DNA of 64,000 bases from Stappia sp. BW2 (GTDB lineage: Bacteria; Pseudomonadota; Alphaproteobacteria; Rhizobiales; Stappiaceae): positions 806,001 to 870,000 of the forward strand of contig NZ_VIRG01000070.1 of assembly GCF_008107695.1 (NCBI RefSeq), read 5' to 3'. Made by a program: the position numbers and the translations under genes. Below are positions 24,690-31,885 of the stretch, piece by piece; positions within the stretch are counted from its first letter, which is position 1; each line of letters opens with the position of its first letter. The notes below the pieces were generated by a model. It saw only the letters and a program-made list of their open reading frames with translations. It did not search any database and was not told the origin of the DNA.

Positions 24690-24934
24690 CTTGTTACATC
24701 ATTGCCCGACGTGCGGTTCGGTTCTCCCGATCCAATCAACGGCATTTCCCGACGCGGGACGGCTTTGTACTGTTTTGTCAGTCGCATTGCCCAACCGTCG
24801 CTGCAGTCAACCCGGCCTCCGGTTCCATCCCGGGGGAGGCCCGGTGCGCTTTGCAGCACCCTGCGACGTGAACGCAGCGCGCACGCCAAGAAGAAGCGCG
24901 CCTGCGGCTGAGATTGAGAAAGAGGGGCACCCTC
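24690..24934 (+). promoter_or_regulatory. Structured leader RNA before ornithine decarboxylase (speF-leader-like)
   Basis: The 245 nt before the decarboxylase contain stacked stems: CCGGCCTCC (24812-24820) with GGAGGCCCGG (24835-24844, one bulged C); GTGCGC (24844-24849) with GCGCAC (24879-24884); and inside it CTGCG (24861-24865) with CGCAG (24873-24877) around loop ACGTGAA. Alphaproteobacterial ornithine decarboxylase genes are known to carry a conserved cis-regulatory RNA, the speF leader. Position and dense structure fit that element; the match to its consensus was not computed, and the 5' edge is a guess. Confidence 0.55.
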
Positions 24935-26065
24935 ATGAGCGACCGTATCCGCGATTTCCTCCGCCGACGTGACGAAGATGGCCCGTGCGTTGTTGTCGAC
25001 CTCGACATCGTGCGCGACAATTTCGAAGCATTTGCCAAGTCCTTGCCGGACACCTCCGTTTACTACGCGGTGAAAGCCAACCCGGCACCTGAAATCCTGT
25101 CGCTCTTGGAAAGCCTTGGTTCCTCCTTCGATTGCGCCTCCGTCGGCGAAATCGAAATGGTGCTGGCAACCGGTGCATCCGCAGACCGCATTTCCTACGG
25201 CAACACCATCAAGAAGGAGAAGGACATTGCGCGTGCCTATCAGTATGGCGTCCGCCTCTTCGCCGTCGACTGCGTCGAAGAAGTCGAAAAAATCAGCCGC
25301 GTTGCCCCTGGCTCCAAAGTCTTCTGCCGCGTCCTGTGCGACGGCGTCGGCGCCGAATGGCCGCTCTCCCGCAAGTTCGGCTGCGACCCCGAAATGGCGC
25401 CCGACGTCCTCGAACATGCGCACAGGCTCGGCCTTGTCGCCCACGGAGTTTCGTTCCACGTCGGCTCCCAGCAAGCGAACCTCACCGCATGGGATCTCGC
25501 TCTCGCCATGGCAGCAGGCGTTTTCCAGGAAATGGCGCTCCGCGGCATCGAACTGAAAATGGTCAACATGGGTGGGGGCTTCCCGACCCGTTATGTGAAA
25601 GACGTCCCGGGCGTTTCGACCTACGGCGAAGCGATCTTCCAGGCGCTGTGCAAGCATTTCGGCAACCGTCTGCCGTCCACCATCATTGAGCCGGGCCGCG
25701 GCATGGTGGGCAACGCCGGCATGATCGAAGCGGAAGTCGTTCTGATTTCGCGCAAATCCGCGAGCGACGACGTGCGCTGGGTCTACCTCGATATCGGCAA
25801 GTTCCACGGCCTGGCCGAAACCATGGACGAGGCAATCCGTTATCCGATCCGCACCCCGCGCGACGGTGACGCCACTGCACCTTGCGTGCTGGCTGGCCCG
25901 ACCTGCGACAGCGTCGACGTTCTTTACGAAAAGACGCCGTACGAACTGCCGGTGAGCCTGTCCATTGGCGACAAGGTGCTGATTGAGGCTTGTGGTGCCT
26001 ACACCACGACCTATTCCACGGTCGGTTTCAACGGCTTCGCGCCGCTGGCGTCCTTCGTCATCTGA
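24935..26065 (+). CDS. Ornithine/lysine decarboxylase, fold-type III PLP enzyme
   Basis: 376 residues from ATG 24935 (AGAGGGGC upstream). PLP lysine K47 in VYYAVKANPAPEI; phosphate-binding glycines in VNMGGGFP; EPGRGMVGNAG; active-site Cys324 in GPTCDSVDVL from the partner subunit. It decarboxylates ornithine (some relatives also lysine) to putrescine (or cadaverine) in the cytoplasm, the first step toward homospermidine made by the enzyme encoded at 26901. A structured leader lies upstream and a GNAT gene follows after 10 nt. Confidence 0.93.
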   Translation: MSDRIRDFLRRRDEDGPCVVVDLDIVRDNFEAFAKSLPDTSVYYAVKANPAPEILSLLESLGSSFDCASVGEIEMVLATGASADRISYGNTIKKEKDIARAYQYGVRLFAVDCVEEVEKISRVAPGSKVFCRVLCDGVGAEWPLSRKFGCDPEMAPDVLEHAHRLGLVAHGVSFHVGSQQANLTAWDLALAMAAGVFQEMALRGIELKMVNMGGGFPTRYVKDVPGVSTYGEAIFQALCKHFGNRLPSTIIEPGRGMVGNAGMIEAEVVLISRKSASDDVRWVYLDIGKFHGLAETMDEAIRYPIRTPRDGDATAPCVLAGPTCDSVDVLYEKTPYELPVSLSIGDKVLIEACGAYTTTYSTVGFNGFAPLASFVI

Positions 26066-26075
26066 GGCAAGTGCC

Positions 26076-26627
26076 ATGATTGATATTGTGGACGAGGCGC
26101 CGGATCACACCGGCGCCCGCGAGGGTCTGCTTGACCTTTGCTTCGGTGAGGACCGCTTCAGGAAAACCTCCGAGCGTCTGCGTGAAGGCCGGCTTCCGGT
26201 CTTCGCATTTTCCGCGATCGACGAATCTGGCAAGCTCGTGGGAACGGTAAGGCTCTGGTCTGTGGCGGACCGCAACGGCTCGCAAAGCCTGTTGCTTGGA
26301 CCCCTTGCCGTCGATCCGGGCTGCCGGGGACTGAAGGTCGGGGACCGCCTCATGCGGCACGCCCTCAACCAGACAGCCATGCTTGGCCATGGATCCGTGA
26401 TCCTGGTCGGCGACCAGCCGTATTACACGCGCTTCGGATTTGCAGCCGGCCTTCTCGACAAGGTCGCGCTGCCAGGCCCGGTGGACTATCACCGGTTTCT
26501 CGGACTGGAGTTCGCTCCGGGGCATATAGCCGGGCTGGAAGGCGTTCTGTCAGCGGCCGGCGTGCTGGACCCGATGGCGGCGCCAACGGCGCGGGACGAG
26601 GTTTTCCCGGCGTCGCAAGCAGTCTGA
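26076..26627 (+). CDS. GNAT-family N-acetyltransferase
   Basis: 183 residues. The acetyl-CoA site is seen in LLLGPLAVDPGCRGLKVGDRL (motif A, with the usual Q/RxxGxG/A partly replaced by RGLKVG), followed by YYTRFGFAAG (motif B). This resembles the YhbS-type GNAT group. It follows the decarboxylase by 10 nt and precedes a strong terminator, so it is co-transcribed with it. A polyamine substrate is a reasonable guess from context only. Confidence 0.88.
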   Translation: MIDIVDEAPDHTGAREGLLDLCFGEDRFRKTSERLREGRLPVFAFSAIDESGKLVGTVRLWSVADRNGSQSLLLGPLAVDPGCRGLKVGDRLMRHALNQTAMLGHGSVILVGDQPYYTRFGFAAGLLDKVALPGPVDYHRFLGLEFAPGHIAGLEGVLSAAGVLDPMAAPTARDEVFPASQAV

Positions 26628-26646
26628 ACGTCAGGACATTGAAGAG

Positions 26647-26686
26647 GACGGCGGCGATCTTTTTCGCCGCCGTCTCTTGTTTTTTC
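26647..26686 (+). terminator. Intrinsic terminator of the odc-GNAT operon
   Basis: Perfect 11-bp stem GACGGCGGCGA / TCGCCGCCGTC with loop TCTTTT, followed by TCTTGTTTTTTC. Confidence 0.94.
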
Positions 26687-26900
26687 AAGCAGAGGCCTGT
26701 CTTTTGCCTAGAAGGTCCGGAGAAGTTCGTTTGTCTTTCCTTGACTAAGCTTTTTCGGGAAGACTTGAAATTCCTGCAGAAACCAGCCACACGTTACAAT
26801 GGCGCAATAAGTGCGCTTTTCTGTATGAAGGATACCCCAATGGGCCGGACCCTCCGGACACGGTGAGGGCGGCATATCGGATAGGATTGGAGTTACGCAT

Positions 26901-28850
26901 ATGACCGACGACACCAACGACGGTGCGCCGAAGAAACCGGCGGCAAAGGCCGCTGCAAAGCCGGCCACGCGGCGCAAGACCACACCGCGCACCGCTGCGT
27001 CCAAACTTGCGGCCGGGAAGCCTGCAAGCTCCAAATCGACATCTGCAAATTCGACGTCTGGCAAAGCTGCGTCTGCCACAGCCTCATCTGGCAAAACAAC
27101 CTCCACTAAAACTGCCTCGGCCAAACCGGCCGCAGCCAAAGCTGCACCCCGAAGGACTTCGACGGGAAAGGCGGCTGCCACCAAGGCTCCCCAAAAAGAG
27201 CCGGCCAAGACTTCCGGTCCTTCAAAGACTGCTCCGGCCAGATCCGCGGCGAAGAAACCAGCCGCATCGGTCGCCAAAGCAGCACTTGCCAAGGCAAGCG
27301 AAGCGAAAGCTCCTGCAAGGCGAGCGGCGAAACCTGCAACCGGTAAGTCTGGCCCCGCCAAAGTAGCTCCGGTGAAGGTCGCAGCTTCAAAAGCTCCGGC
27401 CTCCAAGGCTTTAACCGGCGCCGGCAAGGGCCCTGTTCACGGCACCATCACCGGCCCTCTCGTGATGATCGGTCTTGGTTCCATCGGCAAGGGAACGTTG
27501 CCGCTGATAGAGCGTCATTTCAACTTCGACAAAAACCGGTTCACCGTGATCGACCCGGTCGATGCCGATGCCAAGCTTGTCACGGACCGGGGCTACAGGT
27601 TCGAGAAGGTGTCGCTGACACCTGAAAACTACAAGGACGTTCTCACGCCTCTGCTCACAGAGGGCGAGGGGCAGGGCTTTGTGGTCAACCTGTCTGTCGA
27701 TACTTCATCGCTGGACCTGATGAAGCTCTGCCGCAAGCTGGGTGTGCTTTACATCGACACGGTGGTCGAGCCCTGGCCAGGTTTCTACTTCGACGACACC
27801 GCCACGGCAGCCGACCGGACCAACTACGCGCTGCGTGAAACCGTACGCCGGGAAAAGAAGAAGAACCCCGGTGGTACCACGGCGGTCTCCTGCTGCGGGG
27901 CCAATCCGGGCATGGTGTCCTGGTTCGTGAAGAAGGCTCTGGTCGATATTGCGACCGATACCGGCGTCAAATTCAAGGAGCCGACCAGTCAGAAAGGCTG
28001 GGCGAAGCTGATGAAGAAGGTGGGTGTCAAAGGCATTCACATTGCCGAACGCGATACCCAGCGGGCCAAGGAACCGAAGCCTTCCGGTGAATTCTGGAAC
28101 ACCTGGTCAGTGGAAGGTTTCCTGTCCGAAGGCTTCCAGCCTGCCGAACTTGGCTGGGGCACGCATGAAACCTGGAAGCCCGCAAACGCCAAGAAGCACA
28201 AGAAGGGCTGCAAGGCCGCGATCTATCTCGAACAACCGGGCGCCAACACCCGTGTCCGGACATGGTGTCCGACACCTGGCGCGCAATATGGCTTCCTAGT
28301 CACGCACAATGAGGCGATTTCGATCGCAGACTATTTCTCGGTGCGGGACGGCAAGAAGACAAGCTATCGCCCGACCTGCCACTATGCCTATCATCCGGCA
28401 AACGTTGCGGTGCTCTCGCTGCACGAATTGTTCGGCTCTGCGGGCAAGGTTCAGGAGACGCTGCACGTTCTCGACGAGAGTGAACTGCAGGATGGCATCG
28501 ATGAACTCGGCGTTCTGCTCTACGGCCACAAGAAAAACGCCTACTGGTACGGCTCGCAGTTGTCAGTAGAGGAAACACGGGAACTGGCGCCGTATCAGAA
28601 CGCGACGGGTCTTCAGGTGACATCGGCCGTGCTGGCCGGCATGGTCTGGGCGCTGGAAAACCCGGAGGCCGGGATCGTCGAGACGGACGAGATGGACTAC
28701 AAGCGCTGCCTTGAAATCCAGTCGCCCTATCTTGGTCCTGTAAAGGGCTATTACACGGACTGGACACCACTAGAAGGGCGGCCCGGCTTCTACAAGGAAG
28801 ATATCGACACCAAGGATCCCTGGCAGTTCCGGAACGTTTTGGTGCGGTGA
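26901..28850 (+). CDS. hss: Homospermidine synthase with long histone-H1-like N-terminal extension
   Basis: 649 residues. The catalytic part begins at about residue 178 (VHGTITGPLVMIGLGSIGKG, a Rossmann motif) and matches the usual ~475-residue bacterial homospermidine synthase, including CCGANPGMVSWFVKKAL and SPYLGPVKGYYTDW. It makes sym-homospermidine from two putrescines with NAD+. Residues 1-176 are an extra low-complexity tail of Lys, Ala, Ser, Thr and Pro: about 30 Lys and 8 Arg against about 5 acidic residues, like histone H1 or AlgP tails. The ATG at 26901 has GGAG 8 nt upstream, and no start codon exists near the catalytic domain, so the tail is part of the reading frame. Expressed separately from odc, after a terminator. 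Confidence 0.93.
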   Translation: MTDDTNDGAPKKPAAKAAAKPATRRKTTPRTAASKLAAGKPASSKSTSANSTSGKAASATASSGKTTSTKTASAKPAAAKAAPRRTSTGKAAATKAPQKEPAKTSGPSKTAPARSAAKKPAASVAKAALAKASEAKAPARRAAKPATGKSGPAKVAPVKVAASKAPASKALTGAGKGPVHGTITGPLVMIGLGSIGKGTLPLIERHFNFDKNRFTVIDPVDADAKLVTDRGYRFEKVSLTPENYKDVLTPLLTEGEGQGFVVNLSVDTSSLDLMKLCRKLGVLYIDTVVEPWPGFYFDDTATAADRTNYALRETVRREKKKNPGGTTAVSCCGANPGMVSWFVKKALVDIATDTGVKFKEPTSQKGWAKLMKKVGVKGIHIAERDTQRAKEPKPSGEFWNTWSVEGFLSEGFQPAELGWGTHETWKPANAKKHKKGCKAAIYLEQPGANTRVRTWCPTPGAQYGFLVTHNEAISIADYFSVRDGKKTSYRPTCHYAYHPANVAVLSLHELFGSAGKVQETLHVLDESELQDGIDELGVLLYGHKKNAYWYGSQLSVEETRELAPYQNATGLQVTSAVLAGMVWALENPEAGIVETDEMDYKRCLEIQSPYLGPVKGYYTDWTPLEGRPGFYKEDIDTKDPWQFRNVLVR

Positions 28851-28877
28851 CGTTAAACGCACTTCCTGATCAATATC

Positions 28878-28905
28878 AGCCGCCGGGTAGCTCCGGCGGC
28901 TTTTT
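28878..28905 (+). terminator. Intrinsic terminator of hss
   Basis: Perfect 9-bp stem AGCCGCCGG / CCGGCGGCT with loop GTAGCT, followed by TTTT. Confidence 0.94.
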
Positions 28906-29329
28906 ACTGTGTTCCGGGGTTTCTGGACGTTTCGATTTTCGAGATCTTGTGATCAACACGACAAAGTTGAAGTCGATATTGAGCAAATAGCGTTTCATCG
29001 GAAACGCTTGTCACTGACAAAAGGCGCTCTAATCTGTAGATTAACCGTCATATCCGGTGGGTATGCGACCTCTGCAGGTTGTTATTGTGCAGATTTACCG
29101 GTTTTGTCGCGCCGGACGTGTTCGGTTTGTTTTTGCTGTGTCACCCGTCACAGGGGCTTGGACAAGGCGGCAGGTAAGATGTGTCAGTATCTGTGCTTCG
29201 GACTGCTTCAAACACTGATGATAACGGTAGCCGTTTAGCGCACCTCCGACCGGGGGTGACCGATCGTGAAAGGACCGGGCACCCCATGACCGACAGCCAG
29301 CTGCTGACATCATAAAAAGGACAATAACA
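28906..29329. promoter_or_regulatory. Gap with two perfect palindromes upstream of cytochrome b561
   Basis: No supported gene. Two perfect inverted repeats lie 21 bp apart: AGCGTTTC-ATCG-GAAACGCT (28989-29008) and TAATCT-GT-AGATTA (29030-29043). A longer-range pair GGGGTG / CACCCC (about 29253-29285) sits nearer the gene. These may be operators for the cytochrome gene. Confidence 0.45.
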
Positions 29330-29893
29330 GTGCCGACTTCCCCGGAAACGACCTCACAAACTTTCGCGCATCCGCTTGCACCGGAGAGCCGTCATGCCGG
29401 AACGACAAGGATCCTGCATTGGATAATTGCTGCTCTGGTTCTGGCGACATGGCCATTGGGCTATGTCATCAAGTTCGTGAAGAGCGACGTGTCCCTGGAT
29501 TTCTACCTGCTGCACGAAAGCTTCGGCTTTCTGTTGCTCTGGCTGATGCTCGTCCGTGTGGGCAACAAGCTTCTCGCTCACAAGCCGGCAGAGGAGGGGC
29601 CAGCGCTGGAACGGATGGCTGCTGCCACCGTGCACGGTCTGCTCTACCTGTTCCTGATCATCATGCCCGTGAGTGGGTTCCTGGCGACCAATGCGCATGG
29701 TTTCCCGCTGAGCTGGTTCGGCGTCATTCCCGTCTGGAGCCCGATCGGCAAATCGCCGGACATTGCCGGAACGCTCTCGGCCATTCATTCCTGGAGCGCC
29801 TGGGTCCTGCTGGTTTTGTTCGCCCTTCACATTGGGGCGGTGGTGTTCCACCACGTTCTGAGGCGTGACCCGACACTCTACAAGATCCTGTAA
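29330..29893 (+). CDS. Cytochrome b561 (CybB-type) family protein
   Basis: 187 residues, GTG start at 29330 with AAAGGA 9 nt upstream. Four membrane helices with paired histidines: RILHWIIAALVLA, YLLHESFGFLLLWLMLVR, ATVHGLLYLFLIIMPVSG and WSAWVLLVLFALHIGAVVFHH. This is the prokaryotic b561 (DUF/Ni,Fe-hydrogenase I cytochrome b-like) layout, which binds two hemes b and passes electrons in the inner membrane, for example from superoxide to ubiquinone in CybB. Single gene; convergent with the cyclase genes. Confidence 0.92.
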   Translation: MPTSPETTSQTFAHPLAPESRHAGTTRILHWIIAALVLATWPLGYVIKFVKSDVSLDFYLLHESFGFLLLWLMLVRVGNKLLAHKPAEEGPALERMAAATVHGLLYLFLIIMPVSGFLATNAHGFPLSWFGVIPVWSPIGKSPDIAGTLSAIHSWSAWVLLVLFALHIGAVVFHHVLRRDPTLYKIL

Positions 29894-29942
29894 CGGACCC
29901 AACGGTGGATTGGATTGGTTGACGCCCGACAGATCAGGGATG

Positions 29943-31808
29943 TCAGCCAATCAGCCGAACGACTTCCAGCGCTTCGACCCTGCCTTTGACCTGGTGCGAG
30001 CCAATCGGCTCGCGTTCAAAGGTCCTGTCGAGGCGTCTGGCGATTTCGTCTGAAACGAGGATTACCACGTCGGCAGTCTCATCGATCTCCTTGCCGAGGC
30101 TTTCCAGACGGGAAGCGGCATTCACCGTGTCGCCGATCACCGTGTAGTTCACCCGCTCCGGCGCGCCGATGTCGCCAACGACAAGCGGTCCCATGTGAAG
30201 GCCGATGCGGATGCGCACCGGTGCTTCGCCGCGCGCGATGCGGGCCTGATTGTCCGCCCTTATGGCCTTTGCCATTGCGATGGCGGCACGTGCAGCGGGT
30301 TCTGCCGGATTTTCCAGACGCTCCGGAGCGCCCCAGAAGGCCATGACGCTGTCGCCGATGTATTTGTCGATGGTGCCGCCTTCCCGGGTGATTTCCGCAC
30401 CGAGCAGCGAAAGGTGATGGTTCACGAAAGCGGCGGTTTCGGTTGCTGTCATGCCTTCGGACGCCGAGGTGAACCCGGCAATGTCGGTGAACAGCACCGC
30501 GACCTCGCGTTCTTCCGGCGGAGCATCGGCCCTGCCTTCGCGCAGAAGTTTCCGGACGAGCGTTTTCGGTACATACCGGCTGAAAGCGGTCAGGCCACCG
30601 ACCATCGAGTTGAAGCCGTTGGCCAGATCATCCAGTTCGCGGACGAAGCTCCCGGGCAAGTGCTCCGCAGCATCCAGTTCCAGATCGGCAACAGCCCGTG
30701 CGCCGAGAGCTGCCCGGCGGATCGGCTGGCCGATGCGGTGGGCCAGGAAACCGGCACCGACCAGAGACAGACCAAGCAGTGCAACGCCGATCAGGATGGC
30801 ATCGCTTAACTGTTCAAGCGGTTGCTCCAGAATTTCTGCCGGAAAATGGGCGCCAATCGAAATCGGCAGCCCCGTCGGGCCGAGGTCCGGGCTCTGAATG
30901 ACGACAAATCTCTTGTTGCCAAATACATCATATCCGGCACGCATTTCGTGCCCGGGGCGAATGCCATACGTCGATGCATCGACCGGCTCGGTCGATCGCA
31001 AGGTTTTCAGAAAGGAGTCCGGGACGTTCTCCAGATCAATGACAGGATGGGTGGGCGACAGAAGGTTGAAAACTTCCGGCAGCGCCGGATGCGCGATCAC
31101 GCCGTAAGTCTGCGGATTGATCATGAAGACCTGAACCAGTCCGGTGGAAATGTCGCTGGTGACTTCGGACAAGCGCTCCATGGACATGGCCATGAGAACC
31201 AGACCCTCGTATGTGCGGCCTTCAGGGCTTTCGGAGAGGATCGGCTGAACGTGGGCGATGTAGGTGTGCTGGCGCTGGGGGTAGAAGGACGGCCCGGACC
31301 AGAAGGGTGCGGTCTTTGTGCTCGAAGACGCTATCAGACCTGCGAGCGCGTGGGTTTCATCGGTTTTGGGCACAAATTGCGGCACGAGAATGCCGTCGGC
31401 GCGGCCCCGGTCGACCTGGATGAAATTGCCGTTCCTGTCGACAACAATGATAAAGGAAACATGTTCCATGGCCGAAAGCGCGCCGAACATATAGTCGGCG
31501 ACCTCCTGCGGGCGGCTCATCAGAATGCTGCCGGAGGCCAGGGCATCCACGGTATAGGAGCTGGCTTCCTCTACGGCTTCGATCTGGGCGCTAAAAGCCT
31601 GGTCGAGGGAGTGCATGCCCGAGTTGATCAGCGATCCACCCAGGTTGCGCACCACCTTTTCAGATGTTGATGCCTGAACGATCAGAACAAGCGCTGCTGT
31701 TACGAAGACAAAACCGCCGATAACCGTCGTAAGCGTCGGCGTGATGTGAAGGCGCCTGTTGAGTGGCAAGTGTTTGGCCCGCGGACTGAATTTCAATTCC
31801 CTACCCAT
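29943..31808 (-). CDS. Membrane adenylate cyclase, class III, with periplasmic sensor and HAMP (copy A)
   Basis: 621 residues. Membrane helix near residues 23-47, a periplasmic cache-like sensor (about 50-340), second helix near 340-363, HAMP (about 364-415), then a catalytic class III cyclase domain (about 425-610). Metal-binding aspartates lie in VLFTDIAGFTSA and KYIGDSVMAFWGAP; the substrate Lys is in DKYIGD and the Thr in GDTVNAASRLES is typical of class IIIb enzymes. It would make cAMP in response to an extracytoplasmic signal. The catalytic half is almost identical to that of copy B at 31886-33700, while the sensor halves have diverged strongly. Confidence 0.93.
   Translation of the reverse strand: MGRELKFSPRAKHLPLNRRLHITPTLTTVIGGFVFVTAALVLIVQASTSEKVVRNLGGSLINSGMHSLDQAFSAQIEAVEEASSYTVDALASGSILMSRPQEVADYMFGALSAMEHVSFIIVVDRNGNFIQVDRGRADGILVPQFVPKTDETHALAGLIASSSTKTAPFWSGPSFYPQRQHTYIAHVQPILSESPEGRTYEGLVLMAMSMERLSEVTSDISTGLVQVFMINPQTYGVIAHPALPEVFNLLSPTHPVIDLENVPDSFLKTLRSTEPVDASTYGIRPGHEMRAGYDVFGNKRFVVIQSPDLGPTGLPISIGAHFPAEILEQPLEQLSDAILIGVALLGLSLVGAGFLAHRIGQPIRRAALGARAVADLELDAAEHLPGSFVRELDDLANGFNSMVGGLTAFSRYVPKTLVRKLLREGRADAPPEEREVAVLFTDIAGFTSASEGMTATETAAFVNHHLSLLGAEITREGGTIDKYIGDSVMAFWGAPERLENPAEPAARAAIAMAKAIRADNQARIARGEAPVRIRIGLHMGPLVVGDIGAPERVNYTVIGDTVNAASRLESLGKEIDETADVVILVSDEIARRLDRTFEREPIGSHQVKGRVEALEVVRLIG
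30037..30579 (-). repeat. Near-identical cyclase-domain direct repeat, unit A
   Basis: About 540 bp encoding the catalytic core match unit B at an exact offset of 1943 bp with only scattered substitutions, mostly silent. Outside this block the two genes differ strongly. Confidence 0.88.
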
Positions 31809-31885
31809 ACCCCGATAACGTCTTGAGGCAAAGTGTGGGTGTGTCGGCCAAACAGGCGACTACGAAGCTCGTGGCCAATGGCAAA

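Noticed and set aside
26708-27427. 239-codon Ala/Val-rich frame on the minus strand
   Set aside because: Mirror of the Lys/Ala-rich tail of homospermidine synthase; low complexity and no ribosome site.
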